Source of the DNA: an uncultured Muribaculaceae bacterium
GTDB lineage: Bacteria; Bacteroidota; Bacteroidia; Bacteroidales; Muribaculaceae
Reading direction: 5' to 3'
Assembly: GCA_910579605.1 (NCBI GenBank)
Contig: CAJTUG010000056.1
Coordinates: 1 to 8,932, forward strand
DNA length: 8,932 nucleotides
A model generated the notes under the pieces. That model was not told where the DNA came from. It saw only the letters and a list, made by a program, of their open reading frames with translations, and searched no databases. The position numbers and the translations under genes are program-made. Shown piece by piece: positions 1 through 6,419 of the stretch; position 1 is the first letter of the stretch, and each line of letters starts with the position of its first letter.

Positions 1-1093
1 GTGTCATCTTAAATATCCTCTTGCCTCCGGTACGTTTGAAATATGCAACCTGCAAGATAACCGACAGGTCCTCGATATAGAACAAGGCGCAGAGAATTGG
101 TAAAAGCAGTTCTTTGTGTATCAATATAGCGAATACAGCAATCACACCACCAAGCATGAGACTTCCGGTATCTCCCATAAATACTTGCGCAGGATATGCG
201 TTATACCAGAGAAAGCCTATGAGCGCACCTATAAATGCGGCCATATACACAACCATTTCCTCGCTGCCAGGCAGATACATGATATTCAAATACGAGGAGT
301 AGATAACGTTTCCGCCTAAGTAGGCCATTGCCATCAGCGCCACTCCTGCAATTGCCGAAAGCCCCGCGCACATGCCGTCGAGACCATCGTTAAGATTGGC
401 TCCGTTGCTGGTTGCCGCTACAAGAAAGATGGTTATGATAAAGAAAACTATCCAACCGCCGGTTTCTGCATTATCACCCATCCAAGCTGTGAGCCACGAA
501 TAATTGAAATTGTTGTTCTTTACAAAAGGAATGGTTGTCTGAGGTGTTTTTTCTGTCGTGTCGCCATATACTACATTTTCAACCCGGTTTGTTTCGTAAC
601 TTATGATTTCGTGATTTTCTACAACTCCCATCTGAGGACTCAGGTACATAGTCACAGCCACTACAAGGGCTATTCCAACCTGTCCTATGATTTTATATTT
701 GCCTTTAATTCCGTCTTTGTTGCGTTTCTTGAATTTCATATAATCATCAAGGAACCCAATCGTTGCAAGCCACACCGTAGCCAGAATCATAACAAGCATA
801 TAGATATTGCCCAGGTTAGCCATCAGCAGGCAAGGCACCACTATAGCAATGGTAATTATTATGCCACCCATAGTGGGAACACCGGTTTTCTTAGTCTGCC
901 CTTCAAGGTCAAGGTTGCGGATAATCTCGCCTATCTGCATCCGCTGGAGCCGATTTATAATTGCACGGCCAACAAATATTGCAAAAAGAAGACTGAGCAC
1001 GAAAGCCGCACCAGACCTAAATGTGATGTAATTCATGAGTCGTGCCCCAGGCACTCCCCATTCTTGAAGAATATTAAAAAGATAGTAAAGCAT
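1..1093 (-). CDS. mraY: MraY, phospho-N-acetylmuramoyl-pentapeptide-transferase (3' end outside window)
   Basis: This integral membrane enzyme transfers phospho-MurNAc-pentapeptide from UDP to undecaprenyl phosphate, making lipid I on the inner face of the cytoplasmic membrane. I translated the frame by hand from the ATG at 1093. It stays open for 364 codons to the window edge, with no stop or frameshift. Family motifs are in order: GFLDDYMKFK with the acidic pair D116-D117, a KKTGVPTMGG segment near residue 70, NGANLNDGLDG (residues 230-240), and FMGDTGSLMLGG (305-316). Many hydrophobic segments alternate with short loops. A long loop of about residues 152-213 matches the longer Bacteroidetes form of MraY, which is about 420 residues, so roughly 55 residues (including the usual histidine-rich C-terminal motif) lie outside. 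The start is 3 nt after the murE stop, so the two genes are probably translationally coupled. Oddity: the usually invariant NLTDG reads NLNDG here (N235). Confidence 0.96.
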   Translation of the reverse strand, partial: MLYYLFNILQEWGVPGARLMNYITFRSGAAFVLSLLFAIFVGRAIINRLQRMQIGEIIRNLDLEGQTKKTGVPTMGGIIITIAIVVPCLLMANLGNIYMLVMILATVWLATIGFLDDYMKFKKRNKDGIKGKYKIIGQVGIALVVAVTMYLSPQMGVVENHEIISYETNRVENVVYGDTTEKTPQTTIPFVKNNNFNYSWLTAWMGDNAETGGWIVFFIITIFLVAATSNGANLNDGLDGMCAGLSAIAGVALMAMAYLGGNVIYSSYLNIMYLPGSEEMVVYMAAFIGALIGFLWYNAYPAQVFMGDTGSLMLGGVIAVFAILIHKELLLPILCALFYIEDLSVILQVAYFKRTGGKRIFKMT

Positions 1094-1096
1094 TTT

Positions 1097-2593
1097 CTAT
1101 CGGTTAGTTATACCAAGGAATCGGCAGATTTCCTCTCTATCGTCAAAATGATATGCAACGTCTCCTATAACCTGCTCGGTCTCATGGCCCTTCCCTGCTA
1201 TAAGGATAACATCGCCTGTACGTGCCTCGGCAGCAGCTCTGCCTATTGCTTCGCTACGGTCCACAATCGACAATGTTTTTTCCTTCTCGTCATCTTTAAG
1301 CCCGGCAAGCATATCGGCTATAATAGCCTCGGGATCTTCATGCCGGGGATTATCGGAAGTGAGTATAACAAGATCGCTCCTTTCGGCTGCCGCTTTTGCC
1401 ATGAGCGGGCGTTTGCCATGGTCTCGGTTGCCCCCCGCACCACAAACAGTGATAACCCGAGTACCGTCGGGAACAAGTTCCGATATGGTATCTAAGACGT
1501 TGATAAGAGCGTCGGGTGTATGGGCATAGTCGACAATTGCAGTAATACCGCTGGCAGAACGGAACGGTTGGAAACGCCCGGCTACAGGGACAAGACGGCT
1601 CATGTCTACAAGCACCTCGTCTGCCGGGTATCCCAAAAGCACAGAAGCCCCATATACAGCAGCTAAGTTGGCAACATTAAAACGCCCTACAAACATAGTT
1701 TCAACTTCTTTACCATTAAAGTCCACTAAAGTTCCGTCCAAACGTTCCTCTACAGGCTTAGCCATGAAATCCGCCAAACTACGGCATGAATAGGTATACC
1801 TCTTTGCAGTTGTGTTCTGCACAATAATATCGCCATTGCGGTCGTCTATATTGGTGAGAGCAAAAGCATGTGGCTTAAGCATATCAAAAAAGCTCTGCTT
1901 TGCCTTGAGGTAGTCCGCAAATGTCTTATGGTAGTCAAGATGGTCTCGTGTGAGATTAGTAAAGATTGCCCCGTCGAAATCCAAGCCGGCTATACGGTGT
2001 TGGTCTGCAGCATGGCTGCTCACCTCCATGGCTGCAAAAGTACACCCCGCATCTACCATACGTCTCAACAACGCGTTGAGCTGAACCGCATCGGGAGTGG
2101 TATGCTCTGCGGCTACAGCTTCTGTGTCAACAATATTTACAACCGTAGACAGCAATCCGGCCTTCAAACCTCTCATGCGGGCCATTTCGTAAAGCAACGT
2201 TGCAATAGTGGTTTTACCATTCGTTCCGGTAACGCCCACAAGAATTAGGCTTTCGGATGGGTCGCCATAAAAGCGAGAAGCCAACAAGCCCAATGCCTCA
2301 CGGCTATCGGACACACGGATAAACAATATATTTTCGGGTGTGTCGACAGGAATTTCTTCAACAACAATCACCTCGGCACCTGCAGCTATAGCCGAAGGCA
2401 CAAAACGATGGCTATCGACATTTACCCCCCTTGTAGCCACAAAAAGCGTTCCGGGGGCACAGCGGCGGCTATCGGCAGTGACCTCAGCAATGAGTGCTTC
2501 TGGGTTATAGTTACCTCTGAGCTCCTCTATTTTCAATGCATCTACAAGCGTTTCAAGATAAACGCCGGTGGTGCGAGACTTTTTTTCTGTCAT
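1097..2593 (-). CDS. murE: MurE, UDP-MurNAc-L-Ala-D-Glu:meso-diaminopimelate ligase
   Basis: This cytoplasmic ATP-dependent Mur ligase adds the third amino acid to the UDP-MurNAc dipeptide. Its 498 residues match the family length. An N-terminal UDP-binding domain (about 1-110, with VTADSR at 38-43) precedes the central ATPase domain. The ATP-binding loop is GVTGTNGKTT (120-129). TTPDAV at 165-170 and MEVSSHA at 189-195 are substrate-binding segments. FTNLTRDHLDYH (211-222) and YLKAKQSFF (228-236) follow, and K232 is the likely carbamylated lysine. The C-terminal domain has DYAHTPDAL (355-363), GAGGNRDHGKR (385-395), the specificity motif DNPR (414-417) and GKGHE (467-471). DNPR is the established signature for meso-diaminopimelate and not lysine. 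The start lies 4 nt after the ftsI stop and the stop is 3 nt before mraY, so it is an internal operon gene. No clear Shine-Dalgarno sequence is visible, as is normal for this phylum. Confidence 0.97.
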   Translation of the reverse strand: MTEKKSRTTGVYLETLVDALKIEELRGNYNPEALIAEVTADSRRCAPGTLFVATRGVNVDSHRFVPSAIAAGAEVIVVEEIPVDTPENILFIRVSDSREALGLLASRFYGDPSESLILVGVTGTNGKTTIATLLYEMARMRGLKAGLLSTVVNIVDTEAVAAEHTTPDAVQLNALLRRMVDAGCTFAAMEVSSHAADQHRIAGLDFDGAIFTNLTRDHLDYHKTFADYLKAKQSFFDMLKPHAFALTNIDDRNGDIIVQNTTAKRYTYSCRSLADFMAKPVEERLDGTLVDFNGKEVETMFVGRFNVANLAAVYGASVLLGYPADEVLVDMSRLVPVAGRFQPFRSASGITAIVDYAHTPDALINVLDTISELVPDGTRVITVCGAGGNRDHGKRPLMAKAAAERSDLVILTSDNPRHEDPEAIIADMLAGLKDDEKEKTLSIVDRSEAIGRAAAEARTGDVILIAGKGHETEQVIGDVAYHFDDREEICRFLGITNR

Positions 2594-2597
2594 AAAC

Positions 2598-4787
2598 TCA
2601 ATTTCGTAAGGTTAATCTCACTGTAGAACCTCTGGGCACAACAGCACCGGCCAAAGGTTCTTGATGTTCCACATAGCCCACACCGCTGAATTTCACGGCA
2701 TACCCGTGTTCTTCCAAGGTAGTAAGGGCTTCGCGTATGCTCACGCCGCGGACATCAGGCACCTGATTTTCTTCAGTATCCTTTGATGGGCTGCTGATTT
2801 TACGAGTATTGCCCAAACGTAAACTTGTATGTAGGGTAGAATTGCGGTCGTTATTAAACGACGCATAAACTGTGGGGGTATCTTTTTGTTCCGAAGGAGT
2901 AAAATCGGGGTCGTCGGAGAGTTTACCTCTGGCAAAAAGTTTAAGAGCAACATTTTTAAGCACCATGCCCGCACTCACAGCCGGGCCACGGAGAGCACCG
3001 CGAGGGTCGTTTATGACCACAATACATGTGTATTTGGGATTTTCATATGGGAAAAAGCCACAGAACGTTACCCTGTAACGACCATCTAAATACCCGCCTT
3101 TAAAAGGCGGAAGCTTAATGGAATCGCCGTTTGCATCCACACGTGGACGTTTGTCTTCAAGCGCTATCTTGCAAGTACCGGTCTTGCCGGCAATTTTCAC
3201 TATGTCGTTGCGGAGAGCCTTGGCTGTGCCTCCTTGTTCCCAAACCACATCAAGCATCATCTTGCGGAGCAGAGCCGCATTTTGGCTGCTAAGAATACGA
3301 TCGCGCACATAGCTCACTTCTATGGTAGAATCACGGCCATCCGGTCCTATTATCCCTTTCACCAATCTGGGACGTACGAACCGGCCGTCGTTGGCAATAG
3401 CATTGTAGAATGCGCAAGTAGAAATTGGCGGAATCTGAGTACTATAGCCGAAAATTTGGCGAGAAAGAGTGAGACGGCCACCGACATTATTGGCCACTTC
3501 AGGAACTTTGGGGCGGCGTTCACGAGCCAATCCGGTCTTAAAAAGGTCAAAAAATCCCATGTCGGCCAAACGTTGGCGGAAAAGTCCGGGATTATGCTCA
3601 TATTGAGGCATAGACATCTTTACCATGCCTATATTTGACGAATATTCCAAGAAACGGCTCACCGGCAGAGTACCTGGCGAATGAGTGTCGCGAATAGGGT
3701 TGCGGTTTAGATAAGGATAAGACGAGCCTATTGCATAAGTTTTTGTAACCGGCAACCCGTAACCGTGCTCCAAAGCCAATGCCATCGACATTACTTTCAT
3801 TACCGATCCCGGCTCATAACCCATCACAAGCCTATTCATGCCTTCTATATATTTTCCCTTGTGGTGTACAGTATCTTTCTCCAAGTTGCTCATGGCCTTT
3901 ATGTCGCCTGTTGCAACCTCCATTATCATGGCCGTACCCCACTCCGCACCAGACTGGCGCAGGATTTCACCAAGCTCGCTTTCAAGAATATCCTGCATGG
4001 TAATATCGATGGTTGTCAATACATTATAACCGTCTACAGGAGGCACCTCTACAGTCATTCTCGTTCCACGAGTCCCAACGTTCAATCGGCTCAGACCGTC
4101 GGTACCATAGAGAAGAGAATCCAAAGCATGTTCAAGTCCGCTGCGTCCTATTACTCTGGGATCTTCTTCCGTCATGCCCACTCGGCCTATACTCAGTTTG
4201 GCCATCTCTCCGAAAGGATAAGACCGCACAATGACAGGCTCGGCTGTCAAACCAGTTTTACTTGAATTTTTCCACGCACGGAAGAACGGTAATTTCTTGA
4301 AACGGTTAACTGTAGCACGGTCTACCTTTCTTGCCATCAAGAAAGATCGGCTACGTTTAGACCGAGGTTTATCCAGTTGCGTGGCAATATATTTACGCCA
4401 TTCTTTTGAAGAACGGTTTGGCAACAGTACTGCAAGCGAGTCACAAAGCGAACGCATTGTGTCTTCGTTACAAAATTCAACAATCTTGAAGCTGTTGGCA
4501 CGGAAATCTATACGAATGTTATAGTAACTCAAGTTCGTGGCAAGAATTGTTCCGTCGGAAGCAAGGATGTCGCCACGGTTTGGAGTTATGATTCTTGTGC
4601 GCAGCAAAGTTGAATCACCCTTGGCAGACCATGCTTCTGCATGAACCACCGTAGTGTCTATAAGCTTGTATACAATCCCGAAAAACAACAAGATTACAAG
4701 CGTGAAAATAATTCCGAAGCGTCCCATTACAATAGCATGGCGACTGCTACGGTTAGTATTAGATGAATTTGAGGAGCGGTTTGACAT
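2598..4787 (-). CDS. ftsI: FtsI-type class B penicillin-binding protein with C-terminal PASTA domain
   Basis: This is a division-specific peptidoglycan DD-transpeptidase, acting at the septum with FtsW and anchored in the inner membrane. Of its 729 residues, a short Ser/Asn/Arg-rich cytoplasmic tail (1-22) precedes one transmembrane helix (about 23-43). The dimerisation domain carries RGDILASDGTILA near 71-83. The transpeptidase domain has all three active-site motifs: SVMK (S328 is the acylated serine, K331), SSN (383-385) and KTG (535-537). A polar linker (about 624-675) leads to one PASTA domain (about 676-729, starting VPDVRG and ending at the C-terminus). PASTA domains are best known from Gram-positive PBPs and kinases, but Bacteroidetes FtsI proteins commonly carry one. 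The gene sits between ftsL (30 nt upstream) and murE (4 nt downstream), the classical dcw position, which argues against an elongation-type PBP2. Confidence 0.95.
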   Translation of the reverse strand: MSNRSSNSSNTNRSSRHAIVMGRFGIIFTLVILLFFGIVYKLIDTTVVHAEAWSAKGDSTLLRTRIITPNRGDILASDGTILATNLSYYNIRIDFRANSFKIVEFCNEDTMRSLCDSLAVLLPNRSSKEWRKYIATQLDKPRSKRSRSFLMARKVDRATVNRFKKLPFFRAWKNSSKTGLTAEPVIVRSYPFGEMAKLSIGRVGMTEEDPRVIGRSGLEHALDSLLYGTDGLSRLNVGTRGTRMTVEVPPVDGYNVLTTIDITMQDILESELGEILRQSGAEWGTAMIMEVATGDIKAMSNLEKDTVHHKGKYIEGMNRLVMGYEPGSVMKVMSMALALEHGYGLPVTKTYAIGSSYPYLNRNPIRDTHSPGTLPVSRFLEYSSNIGMVKMSMPQYEHNPGLFRQRLADMGFFDLFKTGLARERRPKVPEVANNVGGRLTLSRQIFGYSTQIPPISTCAFYNAIANDGRFVRPRLVKGIIGPDGRDSTIEVSYVRDRILSSQNAALLRKMMLDVVWEQGGTAKALRNDIVKIAGKTGTCKIALEDKRPRVDANGDSIKLPPFKGGYLDGRYRVTFCGFFPYENPKYTCIVVINDPRGALRGPAVSAGMVLKNVALKLFARGKLSDDPDFTPSEQKDTPTVYASFNNDRNSTLHTSLRLGNTRKISSPSKDTEENQVPDVRGVSIREALTTLEEHGYAVKFSGVGYVEHQEPLAGAVVPRGSTVRLTLRN

Positions 4788-4817
4788 AACGCTTTTTTAG
4801 ATTTGATATTTAAAAGG

Positions 4818-5165
4818 TTAATAGTCGTAGTGGAGATTCTCTGGGCGTTTGTCGGGAATAGTGAGGCCAAGACGAAGGGAGTCTACAAGATGAATCATTG
4901 CCGACTCACGCGTCAAGGTCATATAGCGCGAACGCTCTCGCTGTTTCTCTGTGTTTATCACTTTTATCTGCTGTTCAAGAGAGGATATGACATTCTCGTT
5001 TGTTGCATGCTGGAAACGCGTGGCAATAAAACCGAGACAACACAGCACAATGAATGCTGTGGCAAAAAAATGCCTTTTGAAAAATTTACTCGACACAACC
5101 TCGCCCTGGAGCAAAGCTCGTATGCCGTTGAACAATGCCGATATACCTCTGAGAACTATATTCAT
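4818..5165 (-). CDS. ftsL: FtsL-like cell division protein
   Basis: This is a small bitopic membrane protein of 115 residues. The basic N-terminus (about 1-32) is predicted cytoplasmic. One hydrophobic helix covers about residues 33-49 (FFATAFIVLCCLGFIATR region). A periplasmic segment of about 57-92, rich in Glu, Gln, Lys and Arg, looks like a coiled coil, and a short tail contains LGLTIP (99-104). This layout fits FtsL, which forms a coiled coil with its divisome partners and activates the FtsWI synthase. Sequence similarity to proteobacterial FtsL is weak, so the call rests on topology, length, and position between rsmH and ftsI, where ftsL is normally found. It resembles the Bacteroidetes 'FtsL-like putative cell division protein' family. 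The ATG lies 14 nt after the rsmH stop, in an AT-rich stretch without a Shine-Dalgarno sequence. Confidence 0.88.
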   Translation of the reverse strand: MNIVLRGISALFNGIRALLQGEVVSSKFFKRHFFATAFIVLCCLGFIATRFQHATNENVISSLEQQIKVINTEKQRERSRYMTLTRESAMIHLVDSLRLGLTIPDKRPENLHYDY

Positions 5166-5179
5166 AGTAAAATAAAAGT

Positions 5180-6091
5180 TTAAAGTTTCTGCGCCACACG
5201 TAGTTTTGCACTTCTGCTACGCGGATTGCGGTCTATCTCTTCCTGGTCGGGAACAATAGGTTTGGATGTAAGTAATTTTAGAGGGACCTCAGCTCTGCCA
5301 AATATATCTTTCTCCATTATGCCCTCGAAATTTCCTGAACGCATAAAATTTTTCACCAGACGATCTTCAAGCGAGTGATATGTAATCACAGCAAGCCTGC
5401 CTCCGGGCTTTAGAGCCTCGAGAGTAGCGTTGAGAAATTGCCTTAGGGCGTCCATTTCACCGTTGACCTCTATGCGTAAAGCCTGAAAAATCTGTGCAAG
5501 TTCTTTTTTCTCTTTGCTCGGCGAAACAAATGGCGACACAACCTCTACAAGCCTTCCGGTGGTATCTACCGGCGATTTCTGGCGGGCCGACACTATTGCT
5601 GACGCAATTTTACGAGATTGCCGCAACTCGCCGTAGAGATAAAAAATATCGGCTAATTTTTCGGCACTCGCATCAGCGATAAGAGATGCGGCAGTAAGCG
5701 AAGACGCACGGTTCATGCGCATGTCCAAAGGTGCATCGGCACGGAAAGAAAAACCTCGCGAAGCATCATCAAAATGGTGCGACGACACGCCAAGGTCGGC
5801 CAATATGCCATCTACGCAGCCCAATGTGCCATAGTATCGCATATAGTTGGCCAAATACCGGAAATTCCCATGGATAGCGGTGAATAGAGGATGTTCAAAA
5901 GCCCTGTTTATCGCATCACTGTCTTGGTCTATAGAATAAAGATGTCCATCGTTTCCGAGCCGTTCAACAATGCCGCGAGAATGGCCGCCCCCTCCCAAAG
6001 TGGCATCAACATAAACACCACCGGGATTTATGCACAAAGCGTCCAACGACTGGGTAAACAGTGCCGGAATATGGTAAACATCTTCTGTCAT
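5180..6091 (-). CDS. rsmH: RsmH, 16S rRNA (cytosine-1402 N4)-methyltransferase
   Basis: RsmH (formerly MraW) uses S-adenosylmethionine to methylate N4 of C1402 in the decoding centre of 16S rRNA. The 303 residues match the usual length. Visible family motifs are the SAM-binding segment YVDATLGGGGHSRGI (27-41), an acidic turn SIDQD (53-57), ILADLGVSSHHFDDASRGFSF (96-116), LDMRM (122-126), GELRQSRKIA (154-163), QALRIEVNGE (203-212), the catalytic-region YHSLEDR (238-244), and the C-terminal NPRSRSAKLR (289-298). An in-frame TAA lies a few codons upstream of the chosen ATG, so no earlier ATG is possible. The gene is the first in the dcw operon of this window: no mraZ lies before it, and the upstream gene hutI is separated by 328 bp. 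The start codon is preceded within 4-17 nt by a palindrome and not by a Shine-Dalgarno sequence. Confidence 0.97.
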   Translation of the reverse strand: MTEDVYHIPALFTQSLDALCINPGGVYVDATLGGGGHSRGIVERLGNDGHLYSIDQDSDAINRAFEHPLFTAIHGNFRYLANYMRYYGTLGCVDGILADLGVSSHHFDDASRGFSFRADAPLDMRMNRASSLTAASLIADASAEKLADIFYLYGELRQSRKIASAIVSARQKSPVDTTGRLVEVVSPFVSPSKEKKELAQIFQALRIEVNGEMDALRQFLNATLEALKPGGRLAVITYHSLEDRLVKNFMRSGNFEGIMEKDIFGRAEVPLKLLTSKPIVPDQEEIDRNPRSRSAKLRVAQKL

Positions 6092-6094
6092 AAT

Positions 6095-6108
6095 ATTTTA
6101 GCTAAAAT
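6095..6108. repeat. 14-nt perfect palindrome just before the rsmH start
   Basis: The sequence ATTTTAGCTAAAAT is its own reverse complement and ends only 3 nt upstream of the rsmH ATG. A near copy (TTTTAGCTTAAAA on the minus strand, 6325-6337) covers the -7 element of candidate promoter P1. A palindrome this close to a start codon could be a protein-binding site or an RNA hairpin that affects initiation. It could also be chance in AT-rich DNA. The symmetry is seen directly; the function is inference. Confidence 0.5.
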
Positions 6109-6145
6109 TACCGACCGCCCGGGAAATCCAGATTTTTCAAGGCTC

Positions 6146-6160
6146 AAAATTAGTAATTTT
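6146..6160. repeat. 15-nt AT-rich palindrome in the rsmH leader
   Basis: The minus strand reads AAAATTA-C-TAATTTT, seven perfectly paired bases on each side of one central base. It lies about 55 nt upstream of the rsmH start and downstream of both candidate promoters. All pairs are A-T, so as RNA it would be a weak hairpin with an impossibly tight loop; as DNA it could be a dimer-binding site. There is no further support for a function. Confidence 0.4.
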
Positions 6161-6178
6161 CCTCCATAATTTACAAGT

Positions 6179-6210
6179 TTAAACTAATATTTTTTCAACT
6201 CTTCTACAAA
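6179..6210 (-). promoter_or_regulatory. Candidate promoter P2 for rsmH operon
   Basis: On the minus strand a TTTG (6207-6210) is followed after 20 nt by TAGTTTAA (6179-6186). The known Bacteroidetes primary sigma consensus is TTTG at -33 and TAnnTTTG at -7 with 19-21 nt between, so the first box is exact and the second matches TAnnTT but not the final TG. It would start a leader of roughly 80 nt before rsmH. In DNA this AT-rich, such partial matches can occur by chance. Confidence 0.35.
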
Positions 6211-6216
6211 AAGTTA

Positions 6217-6285
6217 TCAACAATTATAAAAAGCAGCCTCAGGAGTACTCGTAGGCGTGTTTACAAATGCAAACCGCCACACCAT
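6217..6285 (-). CDS. Possible 22-codon leader ORF upstream of rsmH
   Basis: An ATG at 6285 opens 22 codons ending with TGA at 6217-6219. The peptide would begin MVWRFAFV and contain a Thr/Pro-rich middle. A GAGG sequence lies about 9-12 nt before the ATG, which would be a rather far Shine-Dalgarno sequence and is unusual in this phylum. The ORF would be translated only if transcription starts at P1. It contains a hairpin (6254-6278). I do not recognise the peptide. A short random ORF is an equally good explanation, so this is listed as a low-confidence candidate only. Confidence 0.2.
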   Translation of the reverse strand: MVWRFAFVNTPTSTPEAAFYNC

Positions 6286-6354
6286 TTCTACCACCTCAAC
6301 AATCCCAATAAGTGGGTCTTACCATTTTAAGCTAAAACAGAAGCATACGAGTAC
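6245..6354. repeat. Separated inverted repeat, 12-nt arms (11/12)
   Basis: The + strand has GTACTCGTAGGC at 6245-6256 and GCATACGAGTAC at 6343-6354, which are reverse complements except for one base, with 86 nt between them. The right arm overlaps the -33 box and spacer of candidate promoter P1, and the left arm lies within the predicted leader. Two protein-binding sites in opposite orientation around a promoter, or a long-range RNA stem, would both give this pattern. The symmetry is directly visible; no function is shown. Confidence 0.5.
6254..6278 (-). repeat. Small GC-capped hairpin in the rsmH leader
   Basis: On the minus strand GGCGGTTT pairs with AAAC-CGCC across an 8-nt loop, with one bulged A in the 3' arm. 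This is the most GC-rich foldable element in the spacer. It has no following T tract, so it is not a typical terminator. It lies inside the possible leader ORF and would be part of a transcript from P1. Confidence 0.35.
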
Positions 6355-6357
6355 AAA
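6327..6357 (-). promoter_or_regulatory. Candidate promoter P1 for rsmH operon
   Basis: On the minus strand a TTTG (6354-6357) is followed after 19 nt by TAGCTTAA (6327-6334), close to the Bacteroidetes TTTG / TAnnTTTG pattern except for the last two bases. It begins at the very foot of the hutI terminator hairpin, a common arrangement when one unit ends and the next begins. Transcription from here would give a leader of about 230 nt before rsmH. An inverted-repeat arm overlaps it. The assignment rests on pattern matching alone. Confidence 0.35.
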
Positions 6358-6398
6358 TATAGAGACTGTATAACTATGAAAGTTACACAGCCCCTATA
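6358..6398 (-). terminator. Terminator hairpin after hutI/hutH
   Basis: The minus-strand RNA folds into a 17-bp stem (6382-6398 with 6358-6374) around a 7-nt loop, starting about 21 nt after the hutI stop. Three of the pairs are G-U, so the stem is complete only in minus-strand RNA; on the plus strand they become A-C mismatches. That asymmetry fits a terminator for the hut genes and not a bidirectional one. The T tract is short (TTTG), so termination strength is uncertain. The GGGGCTGTGTAAC arm resembles stems often seen at the ends of Bacteroidales operons, which I state from memory only. Confidence 0.75.
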
Positions 6399-6419
6399 AA
6401 ATTCAAATGCAAAAACAAA

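Larger units (their letters stand above)
6092..6419. other. AT-rich intergenic region between hutI and rsmH; no mraZ
   Basis: This 328-bp stretch holds no recognisable protein gene on either strand. It is too short for an intact mraZ (about 450 bp), and none of the six frames gives an MraZ-like start or core. It contains, reading in the direction of transcription, the hutI terminator hairpin, candidate promoter P1, one arm of a separated inverted repeat, a possible 22-codon leader ORF with a hairpin inside it, candidate promoter P2, and two AT-rich palindromes, one directly before the rsmH start. It is clearly richer in A and T than the flanking genes. It is the natural place for the control of the whole division cluster, but each regulatory call inside it is a prediction. 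Confidence 0.8.

Noticed and set aside
1..1093. Possible frameshift or pseudogene in mraY, since no complete ORF ends in this region
   Set aside because: Hand translation from 1093 to the window edge gives one uninterrupted frame with all expected motifs; the gene is simply cut by the window end.
611..1495. 294-codon open frame on the plus strand, overlapping mraY and murE
   Set aside because: It lies antisense to two well-supported genes, its translation shows no recognisable domain and has an unusual His/Cys/Asn-rich composition, and the reverse strand explains the whole region.
3765..4265. 166-codon plus-strand open frame inside ftsI
   Set aside because: Antisense shadow of the transpeptidase domain; very rich in His, Ser and Tyr, with no family motifs and no promoter or ribosome binding site.
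6155..6174. ATGGAGGAA-like start in the leader as a remnant of mraZ
   Set aside because: The frame stops after four codons and nothing around it resembles the MraZ N-terminus.
6264..6413. 10-nt direct repeat CAAATGCAAA at 6264-6273 and 6404-6413
   Set aside because: Short, AT-rich, in unrelated positions (inside the leader hairpin and just after hutI), and no third copy was seen; probably chance.
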